Program-made: the position numbers and the translations under genes
Assembly (NCBI GenBank): GCA_900772775.1
Contig: CAAGRW010000177.1
Location: 1 to 14,851, forward strand
Source: Candidatus Rifleibacteriota bacterium
Lineage (GTDB): Bacteria; Vulcanimicrobiota; Xenobia; Xenobiales; Xenobiaceae
Length of the DNA stretch: 14,851 nucleotides
Direction: 5' to 3'
Notes under the pieces: generated by a model
Seen by the model: the letters and a program-made list of their open reading frames with translations, nothing else
What the model was told of the DNA's origin: nothing
Databases searched by the model: none
Shown here: positions 1 through 8,077 of the stretch, piece by piece
How positions within the stretch are numbered: the stretch's first letter is position 1
Layout of the letters: the number at the start of each line of letters is the position of its first letter

Positions 1-165
1 AAATATAGACCTATGAAATACAGAATTGATGAGGCTATTGTTAAATATAAAGGATATAAATTAATGGGCAATTTGTTTTTAGGTATACCTTTTGTAATTA
101 AGCCAATATTAATAGGACTTATTCCTCAAAATATCTTATATCTCATTAAAAAGAAAGGATACTAA
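1..165 (+). CDS. 3' end of an unidentified gene (partial, 54 codons)
   Basis: The first frame is open from the left edge to a TAA at 163-165, so this is the C-terminal end of a gene that starts outside the window. The fragment is basic and hydrophobic: it starts KYRPMKYRIDEAI, contains the segment GNLFLGIPFVIKPILIGLIP and ends in LIKKKGY. A short hydrophobic stretch followed by a Lys-rich end is common at the C-termini of family 2 glycosyltransferases and other membrane-associated enzymes of polysaccharide clusters. That resemblance is only an inference from composition, because no diagnostic motif lies in the visible part. The DNA is much more AT-rich than the operon to the right. The next gene is convergent, on the opposite strand. 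Confidence 0.55.
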   Translation, partial: KYRPMKYRIDEAIVKYKGYKLMGNLFLGIPFVIKPILIGLIPQNILYLIKKKGY

Positions 166-352
166 TTTTTAATTAGTTTTACTTTGAATATAATTTTTTG
201 TTTTTTTTGAATCTATCACTGTATAACGTCCTATTAAGATTTATAAGAATTGACCGTTTGTGCGTTATTTTTAATTAAGTTAATTAAAATAAATATTATG
301 CTTTAGTAATACGATTTTATTAATCATTAGAATATACAGGGGGGGTAATTGG

Positions 353-475
353 GTGAAGTTATTAAAAAAAGATACTTGTACAGTAATATCGGAATCAGCT
401 CTAATGCTATTCTCTTTTTTATATATTTTTTTAAGTGGTTCTAGTTCTTTTGTCTCTTTTTTTTGTTTTAGATAA
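353..475 (+). CDS. possible small membrane peptide (40 aa, GTG start)
   Basis: The frame starts with GTG at 353, seven bases after a G-run (339-345) that could act as a strong ribosome binding site, and ends at TAA 473-475. The product would begin MKLLKKDTCTVISESALMLF. A short basic head is followed by a hydrophobic Phe/Leu/Ser-rich stretch that could span a membrane once. Nothing identifies a family. The region is so T-rich that a hydrophobic ORF of this length can arise by chance, so it is offered only because of the well-placed G-run. It could also be the relic of a longer gene. Confidence 0.2.
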   Translation: MKLLKKDTCTVISESALMLFSFLYIFLSGSSSFVSFFCFR

Positions 476-524
476 TATTTCCATGTTGAGTCTGTTTTTG
501 CTCAATTTTATGCAGGACAACTAG

Positions 525-570
525 ATAAAAAAAGCGCCTTTTTCGCTCTATAGAGTGAATAAAGACGCTC
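525..570 (-). terminator. rho-independent terminator of the radical SAM operon
   Basis: Read on the minus strand, an inverted repeat starts at 570 (GAGCGTCTTT) and its partner arm (AAAAAGGCGCT) is followed directly by a run of seven T (532-526). The outer stem pairs AGCG with CGCT and continues through T/A pairs with one G-U pair; a second short pairing GAG/CTC lies inside. The site begins 17 bases beyond the stop codon of the last gene of the minus-strand operon. Confidence 0.8.
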
Positions 571-586
571 GTGGTAAACAAAAAAA

Positions 587-2095
587 TTAGGCAAAGGGGC
601 GGAAGTTTACTTGCTGCAATTCGCATCCTCCCAAGTAGTGAACTAAGTCTGGGTGCTTATAAAGGCGCCACATCAAGCCTTCAAACACTTTTTGGTAATA
701 GCCACACATGGGAGATTCGCGTTTAAAAGTGCCAAAAAAGGCCAGCGCTTTGGAAGTACAGCCGCCGGTGCAGAAGCGCTTGTAGGGACAGCGACTGCAT
801 TTGGGGATATTGTTGACATTTCTTTCGTTTAATTGGCGAACTAATGGACTGTTATCGATTAGATCTTTTAAATTGAGTTTAGGATCGAAAATGTTGCCTA
901 GACAACAAGCTCCGCTGGAAGCCATCTCTTCGCAAGCGTGTATGCCACCGTCAATAGCGAAGCCAAAGACTGAGTTGCCGGCACCGCAAGGGGAGCGGTA
1001 GCACATAAAATTGCGCTCTTTACGAATCAAATTGTTGATTTGGTTATTAATATCGCTGATATTAAAACAAATATCATGCTCTTTGGCATAGTTGTAAGCA
1101 TAATCGATCATCTCTAACCAATATTTGGCAAATTCTTCCGCTCTATCTAAGGAAAAGTCCAGAAGTTTGGCGCTGCGTCCTATATAAGAAGAGTAGTTGA
1201 GGCGGAAGCTATCGATTTTTAGCGTTTCGGCAAAAAATTTGCAGGACTTTAAGTAATCTTGAGGCTGGTGAATAACGCCTAAAACTCCCAAATATAACCC
1301 CATTTCTCTAGCAAGATGAAAATTTTCGATTACTTTTTGAAAGCTGCCATGTTTGGGATCTGGGCCAGCAAAGACGCGGTTCTTGTCTTGAACTTCTTGG
1401 GGACCGTCCAAACTTAAGCCAATACGTAAGTTGGGAAGCTCTAAAAGCCGTTTAATATTTTCTTTGTTAAGTAAAGTGCCGTTAGTTTGAAAAGAGTAGT
1501 ATAACTCTTTGCCTAAGTTTTCTTGGCGATTTAGTTGCTCAGTGTAGTTAATTGCTGCAACAATTTTGTCAAAAGCCAGCATCGGTTCGCCGCCGTGGAA
1601 GTCGATGGTAAAACCTTGATTAGGCAATTCGCGTAACACTTTGCCGATAATAAATTTATAAGTATCTAAAGGCATAGCCGCTTTGTCAGGCAGAGAATCG
1701 GCCATACAATAGCGGCACGCTAAGTTGCAAGCTTCAGTAATATGGAAACAAATAAAGTGAGGATAAGTAGTAGAGCGGGCAAAAATTTTGTCAGCGTTAA
1801 TATAATAACGTCCATTGGCGTTAATAAAATTACGCCGGTAAAATTCGAGCAAGATTTGGCTGCGCTTAGTACTGGGGAAGGGGTGATCAAGATGCATAGC
1901 TTGCTCCCAAGTGCATACTTTGGGCAAAGCGTTCCAAAAACTTAGGCTATCCGGAGGCAATACCGCCCAAGAAGCGCTTTCCGGCTCGATTAGGAGGCAC
2001 AAATTATCTCGACGTTTAGTACGAATATTTCTATTTTTGGAAATTAAAGTTTGAGGACTTAGCCAATTTGGCGAATTTGCTTGATTTTCACACAT
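587..2095 (-). CDS. radical SAM/SPASM maturase-like enzyme (second of a tandem pair)
   Basis: A 502-residue radical SAM enzyme. The 4Fe-4S/SAM motif CNLACRYC (CxxxCxxC) has Cys 123, 127 and 130, and the SAM-contacting GGEP is at 168-171. The C-terminal SPASM domain is complete: C-X12-G-X4-C (CGAG... to ...GGIHAC), then C-X2-C-X5-C-X3-C at 433, 436, 442 and 446, and a last Cys at 464. These normally hold two auxiliary 4Fe-4S clusters. About 115 residues precede the radical SAM core and may form a peptide-recognition or winged-helix module; this is inferred from position. Relatives with this layout modify peptides or proteins, as sulfatase, QhpD and HxsB-type maturases do, but the subfamily is not clear. 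The start at 2095 has AAGGTAGG seven bases upstream. The gene lies 39 bases after its homologue, in the same operon, and ends at a terminator. Confidence 0.9.
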   Translation of the reverse strand: MCENQANSPNWLSPQTLISKNRNIRTKRRDNLCLLIEPESASWAVLPPDSLSFWNALPKVCTWEQAMHLDHPFPSTKRSQILLEFYRRNFINANGRYYINADKIFARSTTYPHFICFHITEACNLACRYCMADSLPDKAAMPLDTYKFIIGKVLRELPNQGFTIDFHGGEPMLAFDKIVAAINYTEQLNRQENLGKELYYSFQTNGTLLNKENIKRLLELPNLRIGLSLDGPQEVQDKNRVFAGPDPKHGSFQKVIENFHLAREMGLYLGVLGVIHQPQDYLKSCKFFAETLKIDSFRLNYSSYIGRSAKLLDFSLDRAEEFAKYWLEMIDYAYNYAKEHDICFNISDINNQINNLIRKERNFMCYRSPCGAGNSVFGFAIDGGIHACEEMASSGACCLGNIFDPKLNLKDLIDNSPLVRQLNERNVNNIPKCSRCPYKRFCTGGCTSKALAFFGTFKRESPMCGYYQKVFEGLMWRLYKHPDLVHYLGGCELQQVNFRPFA

Positions 2096-2134
2096 TATGT
2101 TGCCTACCTTATGATGGTTCTTCCATTTTTGCCC

Positions 2135-3610
2135 TTAATTATCCAGTTTTTGCTTAAAAGCTAAAAACCACATTAAATCGGGATATATTTTTTTATAAAA
2201 TTTACACATAGGATCTAAGCCTAAAATGTGTCCAGTTTGGGCCAGAGCCCTGTGTGTGCAGCCGCCTCCGCATTGGGTACGTAACCAGCAACGTTTGCAA
2301 TTGGGAATAGTATCTACGTTGCGATTGAGTAAATAGCGCAATTGACTATTGCTGTTAGCTAGGTGAGCCAAATTGCCCAAATTGTCCAAATGGCCCAAGC
2401 ACATGGCTTCTTGGGTGGCTGGCTCGTATTCTTCGCAAGCATAAATAAGGCCTCGACTGTCTAAAGCCAAAATGCTAGTGCCCAAACCGCAAGGGGAGCG
2501 TAGACACATATGCTCTTGACGGAAGTCGACCAAGCCGCGCAATCTGTTCTGAAAGTCTGAAACGGTAACGCTGTGACCGCATTCTTTAGAAAGAAGCTCT
2601 GTTTCCAACACAGCCTTTATGTAAGCTTGGTGCATTTTATCCAAGCCGTCTGAGCTTTGCGTAAAGTGGTCGCGCCCTCGTCCTATAGGGCAACAAATAT
2701 TGAAACCTATATTGAAGGCTTGCAATTCTCTGACAAAATAACGCAAAGCTTCCAACATTTGTTCGGGCGCTGTAATTACGGCCAAAGGAGAGACGGATAT
2801 ACCGTGACGTCTGGCTTGGATAAAACTTTGCGCGGCTTGCTTGTGGGTTGGCTGGCCGTTAGAGGTGCGGCGGTATTTGTCGTGCCAAGCGGCCGGCCCA
2901 TCTAAAGAGATGCCTACGCCGACTCTGTAGTCGCGCAAGAAGTCGAGCTTATTGTCATCAAAATGCAGGCCGTTCGTTTGTAGAGAAAAATGCAATTCTT
3001 TGCTATAACGGCGAGCTATGGGCAGAGAATGTTCAATAATGCGCTGTATTTGAGCAAAAGCCAACATTGGCTCGCCGCCCATAAAGCCTATTTGTAAAAT
3101 CGGCGAATTAAAGTCGCGGCAAGCTTTTTCAATAAAACGGCAAGCTAAATTCGCCGATAAAAATTGTTCTGGGGCTGACGAATCGGAACGGCCTGAAGCA
3201 TTGTAACAATAAGCGCAATGCAAACTACACGCGCTTGTCATATGTAAAGCTAGAAAGTGCGCTCCTAAGGTGTTGACGTCAACTTGGCGGAAAGCGTCAG
3301 CGCATAGTCGACCATTTAAAGTTATAAAGCCCAAATTGTACCAAGCTTGCAATTTGTGTTTTAGTACAAGCGGCGATTGTGTGGTGTTTAAGCTGAGCAA
3401 TTCCGACCAACTCAGTGGTGTGCGCAATTGTCGGAAGAGCGCAAGCTCCAGAGGGTCGGCCGCTTTCCAGGAGCCCAACTCGGTATGAAAGAGCCAGCCC
3501 ACGGCTCCGTGAGGATGGCGGCAACCGTTTTGTACGGCCAAAGCGCTCAATTTAAAGCTTTTAAATTGCAAAGCGTGGGCTGTATTGATGGTGGTCTTGG
3601 GGCTAAACAT
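2135..3610 (-). CDS. radical SAM/SPASM maturase-like enzyme (first of a tandem pair)
   Basis: A 491-residue homologue of the next gene. The radical SAM motif CSLHCAYC has Cys 128, 132 and 135, followed by GGEPM and a conserved SLDGP strand. The SPASM part keeps all seven cysteines: C-X12-G-X4-C (CGLG... to ...GLIYAC), then 438, 441, 447 and 451, and a final Cys 469. The two proteins share a clear C-terminal signature (LNxRNVxxIPxCxRC, then GGCTxxALAxxG and LMW), so they arose by duplication or act as a matched pair. The N-terminal 120 residues differ more, which is where substrate recognition would be expected. The gene begins 32 bases after the J-domain gene. No good Shine-Dalgarno sequence precedes its ATG, so translation may be coupled to the upstream gene. 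The substrate is unknown. Confidence 0.9.
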   Translation of the reverse strand: MFSPKTTINTAHALQFKSFKLSALAVQNGCRHPHGAVGWLFHTELGSWKAADPLELALFRQLRTPLSWSELLSLNTTQSPLVLKHKLQAWYNLGFITLNGRLCADAFRQVDVNTLGAHFLALHMTSACSLHCAYCYNASGRSDSSAPEQFLSANLACRFIEKACRDFNSPILQIGFMGGEPMLAFAQIQRIIEHSLPIARRYSKELHFSLQTNGLHFDDNKLDFLRDYRVGVGISLDGPAAWHDKYRRTSNGQPTHKQAAQSFIQARRHGISVSPLAVITAPEQMLEALRYFVRELQAFNIGFNICCPIGRGRDHFTQSSDGLDKMHQAYIKAVLETELLSKECGHSVTVSDFQNRLRGLVDFRQEHMCLRSPCGLGTSILALDSRGLIYACEEYEPATQEAMCLGHLDNLGNLAHLANSNSQLRYLLNRNVDTIPNCKRCWLRTQCGGGCTHRALAQTGHILGLDPMCKFYKKIYPDLMWFLAFKQKLDN

Positions 3611-3642
3611 ATATGGCGGCCGAGCCGTTTAGGCTTGCTTTT

Positions 3643-4257
3643 TTATTGCAAGATAGAAAGAAAACGTTGGCTGTGCTTGTCATTGGGCCTGAGTTGCAAA
3701 CAAGTTTGTAAAGCTTGTTTGGCTTCCTCAAATTTGCCAAGTTTGTAGCACATAATGGCTAAATCGTAACAGATTTCCAGCGACTCCGGATCGGCAGCTA
3801 GGGCCTGTTGTAATTGTAAACGGCACTCTTCACGCAATTCCGGCTGCTCGGCCATACCCATTACCATAGCCAGTATGCCTCTAGCTCTGGCACTGTCGCG
3901 TTTAGGAGCGGGCTTCTTGCCGAAAAAGGCCATGAGTTTTTGCCAAAAAGTGGGCTTAGGTTGGTGCTTCTTCAATTCGGCTGAGCTCATAACCATAGCT
4001 TCCACGTCGACATCGCCGTCGAAGTCTTTGGGCACGCGCATCTTAAATAGACCGGCATTATCATATTCGTGGCGCAGTTTGGGATCAGAAAGCACTTCGT
4101 AAGCTTTTGTAATAGCTACCATCATCTCCTGAGCTTTCTCAGGATCTCCTTCGTATATGTCAGGATGGTAAGTTTTTGAGAGTTTGCGATATGCACTTTT
4201 TATCATATCTGTATTGGCACTGGGGCTTACTCCAAGAACTAAATAATGATCGCGCAT
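3643..4257 (-). CDS. J-domain protein with C-terminal TPR-like helices
   Basis: A 204-residue protein. Residues 1-70 are a J domain: YLVLGVSPSAN, helix II IKSAYRKLSKTYHPD with the invariant HPD at 31-33, and the helix ending EVLSDPKLRHEYDNAG. J domains stimulate the ATPase of DnaK-type Hsp70. The Gly/Phe-rich, zinc-finger and client-binding domains of true DnaJ are absent. A basic linker (about 95-125) leads to helical repeats at about 130-204 (DPESLEICYDLAIMCYKLGK, then LQLRPND) that look like TPR units for binding a partner. The start is supported by AAGGAG with a normal spacer. It is the first gene of the operon with the two radical SAM enzymes, so it may present their substrate or assist enzyme folding; that is inference. 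Confidence 0.9.
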   Translation of the reverse strand: MRDHYLVLGVSPSANTDMIKSAYRKLSKTYHPDIYEGDPEKAQEMMVAITKAYEVLSDPKLRHEYDNAGLFKMRVPKDFDGDVDVEAMVMSSAELKKHQPKPTFWQKLMAFFGKKPAPKRDSARARGILAMVMGMAEQPELREECRLQLQQALAADPESLEICYDLAIMCYKLGKFEEAKQALQTCLQLRPNDKHSQRFLSILQ

Positions 4258-4611
4258 GTCAAACTCTCCTTAACTGTTTATAAATTGTGGCAAAAGTGCC
4301 GAAAAATGCGGCTCATTTACCGCTGAATTTGGGCGGCGGCGCCTTTCCATAGCGCAATGGCCGTTCCCTTTTTAGTATAACTTTTTATATAGTTTTTCCA
4401 ATAGGTCAATAATAAGCTCTTTAGCCAATATCGTATGGCTACAGTTGTTAGCCAGGATTTTTATGGACGGCGGCGTAAAAAGTCGGTTTGAAGGGCTGCC
4501 AGAATGCAGCTTCTCCGCAGAGAGCGCCTTTAGTTGCAGCGGTACTGGGGCGGTTTGCTGTGAAAAATAACATAATTGTGAAAATAGTGTTAGTTGGTAT
4601 TGGAGTTTTAT
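4258..4611. promoter_or_regulatory. divergent intergenic region between the J-domain operon and pheS
   Basis: These 354 bases separate two divergent operons. A minus-strand promoter candidate lies at 4374-4401. On the plus strand the future pheS leader can fold into competing hairpins: TAGCC (4422-4426) or TAGCC (4449-4453) with the single GGCTA (4437-4441), and GCTGC (4496-4500) with GCAGC at 4506-4510 or 4535-4539. No T-box sequence, tRNA or convincing Phe-rich leader peptide is present. No clear plus-strand promoter could be assigned. Confidence 0.5.
4374..4401 (-). promoter_or_regulatory. candidate sigma70-type promoter for the J-domain/radical SAM operon
   Basis: On the minus strand, TTGGAA (4401-4396) is followed after 16 bases by TATACT (4379-4374), a good match to -35 and -10 boxes. 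A second -35-like TTGACC lies just upstream (4409-4404). Transcription would start near 4367, giving a leader of about 110 bases before the ATG at 4257. This is a motif match only. Confidence 0.4.
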
Positions 4612-5640
4612 ATGTCTACTCTTGAACAGTTAACTCAGCTTAGAACTTTAGCTGAACAGAAGATTGCCGAAGCTTCTAATCAGCAAGCTATCGATGAGCT
4701 TTGGACTAAAATTTTTGGCCGTAAAGGTGGCGAATTGACTACCATTCTGCGCGGTGTTAAGGATATTCCCGCGGAAGAGCGCCCCGAATTCGGTCGTGTT
4801 GCCAACGAAGTAAAAGCCGCTATAGAAAAAGCTTTTGCCGATCGTCGCGAGAGCCTCTATCAGGAAGAAATTACCCAAAAATTAAATGCTGAGCGTCTCG
4901 ATGTTACTTTGCCCGGTCGCTGGGCTGAGCCTGGACGCATCCATTTGTTGAGCGCTACTTTGCGCCGCATTAAGGAAATTTTTAAGGGCTTAGGCTACAG
5001 CGTTATGTCCGGCCCCGAAGTTGAGACCGACTATTACAACTTCGAAGCTTTAAACATTCCCGCCAATCACCCCAGTCGCGAGATGTGGGACTCTTTCTTC
5101 TTGCGCGAAGGTTTGCTTATGCGCAGTCACACTTCTCCCAACCAAGTTCGCGTTATGGAAAAACAAGAGCCGCCGGTGCGTGTTATTTGCCCTGGCAAAT
5201 GCTATCGCCGCGACGCCGTTGATGCCACTCACTTCTGGGAGTTCCATCAGGTAGAAGGTCTCTTAGTAGACGAGAAGGTTACTTTCTCCGACTTAAAAGG
5301 CACATTAGAACTGTTTGCCAAGGGCATGTTCGGTTCTCGCCGCAAAGCTCGTTTCAATCCCTCTTATTTCCCCTTCACCGAACCTTCTGCCGAGGTAATG
5401 GTAGATTGCTTCGTTTGTGACGGTAAGGGCTGTCGTGTTTGTAAGAACAGCGGCTGGATCGAAATTATGGGCGCCGGTATGGTACATCCTCGCGTACTTA
5501 AAGGCGTTGGTTACGATCCCGAGCGTTATACCGGTTTCGCTTTCGGTATGGGTGTAGAACGTATTGCCATGCTCAGCTGTGCTATTGATGATATTCGTCA
5601 ATTCTACGAGGACGATTTGCGCTTCTTGCGTCAGTTCTAA
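4612..5640 (+). CDS. pheS: phenylalanine--tRNA ligase alpha subunit
   Basis: The catalytic subunit of the heterotetrameric enzyme that charges tRNA-Phe. The start is ATG 4612, with GGAG at 4602-4605, rather than the in-frame TTG at 4594; this gives 342 residues, typical for PheS. The N-terminal third is the helical tRNA-contacting arm (FGRKGGELTTILRG). Class II motif 2 is ICPGKCYRRDAVDATHFWEF, the Phe-pocket FHQ is at 211-213, and motif 3 is GFAFGMGVERIAML. A four-cysteine cluster CFVCDGKGCRVC (266-277) is the putative zinc-binding element seen in many Firmicute-type PheS. It is followed by pheT after 59 bases in an operon. No T-box is seen upstream, although this gene often has one in Firmicutes. 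Confidence 0.98.
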   Translation: MSTLEQLTQLRTLAEQKIAEASNQQAIDELWTKIFGRKGGELTTILRGVKDIPAEERPEFGRVANEVKAAIEKAFADRRESLYQEEITQKLNAERLDVTLPGRWAEPGRIHLLSATLRRIKEIFKGLGYSVMSGPEVETDYYNFEALNIPANHPSREMWDSFFLREGLLMRSHTSPNQVRVMEKQEPPVRVICPGKCYRRDAVDATHFWEFHQVEGLLVDEKVTFSDLKGTLELFAKGMFGSRRKARFNPSYFPFTEPSAEVMVDCFVCDGKGCRVCKNSGWIEIMGAGMVHPRVLKGVGYDPERYTGFAFGMGVERIAMLSCAIDDIRQFYEDDLRFLRQF

Positions 5641-5699
5641 TCAAAAGTTGAGCTGTAAACAATAACGGCGGGGGGAGAGTTTTTTAAACGAGGAAAAAA

Positions 5700-8066
5700 A
5701 TGAGAGTTCCTTTTTGTTGGTTAAAAGATTACGTAGAATTACATGAATCTGCCGAAGAAGTAGCCGAAATTTTGCAATCCGTAGGTGTACCGGTAGAAAA
5801 TATCGAGTATGAAGGCGCCCAGGTAAGCAATGTAGTTACTTGCCGCATTGAAAAGATCGAGCCCCATCCCGATGCCGAGCGTTTGCGCGTTTGCTCTGTC
5901 AATATTGGCAATTCCACCATCCAAATCGTCACTGCAGCTACCAATGTCTATGAGGGTATGATTACTGCTGTAGCTTTGCACGGATCCGTTTTGGCTGATG
6001 GTACCAAGATCAAAAAGGGTAAGTTGCGTGGCGTCGTTTCCGAAGGCATGTTCTGTGGCGCCGAAGAGGTAGGACTCAACATTGAATTCCTTCCTGAAGA
6101 AAAGCGTGTTGATGGCGTGTTGGATCTCGATAGCCATACCGAAGTAGGCATTCCTATTCAGAAGGCCGTGCCTATCATTGAAGCGGTTTTGATTGTTGAA
6201 TCTTTCGCCAATCGTGCCGATCAGCTTAGTATTTTGGGTGTCGCTCGCGAACTGGCTGCCAAGTTGCGTCGTCCTTTGCTCTTGCCTCCCACTATGCAAG
6301 ACTTCAAGCCTGAAATTATCAATGCCAAGGGTGAAGATTTAGTTACTATTGAAGATTACCAAGCTTGCCCTCGCTTTATGGCTCGCTTAGTTGACAATGT
6401 AAAAATCGCTCCTTCTCCTATGTGGATGGCCCATCGCCTGGAATTGGCTGGCATGCGTCCTATCAACAATGTAGTTGACATTACCAACTATGTAATGTTG
6501 GAGACCGGACAACCCTTACACGCTTACGATCGCCGTCACTTGGCTGGCGGACGCATTATTGTACGCAAAGCTAAGCCCGAAGAGACTTTGACTACTTTGG
6601 ACGGAACCGAGCAAAAGTTGCCTTCTACCGCTATAGTTATTGCTGATGCCGAAAAAGGTATCGGTGTAGCTGGTGTAATGGGTGGTTTAAATACCGAAGT
6701 AGAAGAAGATACTGCCGAGTTGCTTTTAGAGTCAGCCGCTTTTGATAATGGCGATGTGCGCCGCACTTCTTTGCGTTTAGGTTTGCGCACCGAAGCCTCC
6801 AAGCGTTTTGAAAAAGGCATCGATATTGAGCGCGTTATTTTCGGAAGTCAGCGTGCCGCCTATTTGCTGGGCGAATTGGCTGGCCAGGTTCAACCCAAGA
6901 TCGTGGTTAAGAGCATTGCTGCTCCTGAGCCTACTGTCATTACTTTGCGCTTACATACCATTAAACGCGTTTTAGGCGTTGAATTCCCCATTGAGCAAAT
7001 CAGCGAAATTCTCAAATCTTTAGAGTTCGGTGTGGAAGTTATCGATGATAAGTCCTTAAAAGTGACCGTTCCTGGCTTCCGTATCGATATTCCTGAAGAA
7101 ATTGACTTAGTGGAAGAAATTGCTCGCCACGCCGGTTACGACAACTTGCCCAATACTGTGCCTGAAGTCAGCCAAGGCAGCGTAGTTTTCCACAATGACG
7201 CCAATGAAGAGTTCTTCCGCGATATGGCTGTGCGCTTAGGTTTGAGTGAAATTATCACTCCTTCCTTGTACAGTGTCGATATGATGAAGAAATATCGTAT
7301 CGAAGATGATGCCGCTCAGATTATGAATCCTTTGAGCGAAGATCAGCGCGTATTGCGTACTCGTCTTTTCCCTTTCATGACCAATGTGGTAATTCGCAAT
7401 TTGCGTTTGCGCAATAACGACTTGCGCTTATTTGAAATTAGCCACGTTTATGAAAAAGACGGCGACGGCGTGAAAGAGCCTATGCGTATGGGCATCGCTT
7501 TGAGTTTCGAAGGTGCCGATTTCTTCAATGTTAAAGGCATTGTCGAATATTTAGCCGCTGCTTTGGGCGTAGAGCTTACTTACAAGAGCGCCGAGTTGCC
7601 TTGGGTTCATTCCGGTTGCTGCGCTTCCGTTTGCTTAGACAAGAAAGAAGTAGGCTGGATTGGCGCCATTCATCCAGTTTTGGCTAAAGAGCTTGATATT
7701 GAGCAGCCGCTTATTTGGGCTGAACTCGATATCGACGCTTTAGGAGCAGCTAAAAAGCTTTCTCAATATGTAAAAGCTTCTCGCTATCCTTCCGTAGAGC
7801 GCGACTTAGCTTTAGTAATGACTGAAAATATTACTGCCGGCGAAGTTTGTGCTCGCTTCAAGCAAGTTGGCGGCGCTTTAGTTTCTAAAGTAGAATGCTT
7901 CGATGTTTATACCGGTTCGCACATTGCCGCCGGTTACAAGAGCATGGCTTTCCGCTTTACTTTGCAATCTATGGAAAAAACTCTTACCGACGACGATATT
8001 TCTAAGCTTATGACCAAAATGCAAAAGATCGCCGAGCGTGAGTTTAAAGCCAGCATTCGCGAATAG
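5700..8066 (+). CDS. pheT: phenylalanine--tRNA ligase beta subunit
   Basis: The large subunit (788 residues, normal for the long bacterial form) that pairs with PheS and carries editing and tRNA-binding functions. Domains in order: the EMAP-II-like tRNA-binding domain, about 40-150 (VVTCRIEKIEPHPDAERLRV, KLRGVVSEGMFCGAEE); the B1 segment with ANRADQLSILGVAREL; the B3/B4 editing domain, about 215-385 (NNVVDITNYVMLETGQPLHA, GVMGG); B5, about 405-475; the inactive class II core; and the anticodon-binding FDX-ACB domain, about 695-788 (YPSVERDLALVM). The ATG at 5700 has GAGG about 8-10 bases upstream. The frame is intact, and synonymous choices resemble pheS. A hairpin 11 bases after the stop and then a terminator close the operon. 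Confidence 0.98.
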   Translation: MRVPFCWLKDYVELHESAEEVAEILQSVGVPVENIEYEGAQVSNVVTCRIEKIEPHPDAERLRVCSVNIGNSTIQIVTAATNVYEGMITAVALHGSVLADGTKIKKGKLRGVVSEGMFCGAEEVGLNIEFLPEEKRVDGVLDLDSHTEVGIPIQKAVPIIEAVLIVESFANRADQLSILGVARELAAKLRRPLLLPPTMQDFKPEIINAKGEDLVTIEDYQACPRFMARLVDNVKIAPSPMWMAHRLELAGMRPINNVVDITNYVMLETGQPLHAYDRRHLAGGRIIVRKAKPEETLTTLDGTEQKLPSTAIVIADAEKGIGVAGVMGGLNTEVEEDTAELLLESAAFDNGDVRRTSLRLGLRTEASKRFEKGIDIERVIFGSQRAAYLLGELAGQVQPKIVVKSIAAPEPTVITLRLHTIKRVLGVEFPIEQISEILKSLEFGVEVIDDKSLKVTVPGFRIDIPEEIDLVEEIARHAGYDNLPNTVPEVSQGSVVFHNDANEEFFRDMAVRLGLSEIITPSLYSVDMMKKYRIEDDAAQIMNPLSEDQRVLRTRLFPFMTNVVIRNLRLRNNDLRLFEISHVYEKDGDGVKEPMRMGIALSFEGADFFNVKGIVEYLAAALGVELTYKSAELPWVHSGCCASVCLDKKEVGWIGAIHPVLAKELDIEQPLIWAELDIDALGAAKKLSQYVKASRYPSVERDLALVMTENITAGEVCARFKQVGGALVSKVECFDVYTGSHIAAGYKSMAFRFTLQSMEKTLTDDDISKLMTKMQKIAEREFKASIRE

Positions 8067-8077
8067 TTTGCTTTAAT

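Larger units (their letters stand above)
166..586. other. AT-rich intergenic region at a composition boundary
   Basis: This stretch of about 420 bases is strongly AT-rich, with many A and T runs. It holds two TTAATTAA palindromes in tandem (271-278 and 280-287), a run of seven G (339-345), a possible small ORF (353-475) and, at its right end, the terminator of the minus-strand operon. No RNA gene or mobile-element gene is recognisable. The jump in base composition at about 590 suggests that the DNA to the left has a different history from the operon to the right. Confidence 0.5.

Noticed and set aside
4435..4491. 18-codon leader peptide for attenuation of pheS
   Set aside because: It has only one Phe codon and no ribosome binding site, so it does not look like a Phe-sensing leader.
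4500..4611. T-box riboswitch upstream of pheS
   Set aside because: The conserved T-box core with TGGNACC is absent; the similar-looking GGTACTGG is not in the right arrangement and no terminator follows.
5739..6299. 186-codon minus-strand ORF inside pheT
   Set aside because: It is a shadow of the well-conserved tRNA-binding part of PheT and has no plausible protein features.
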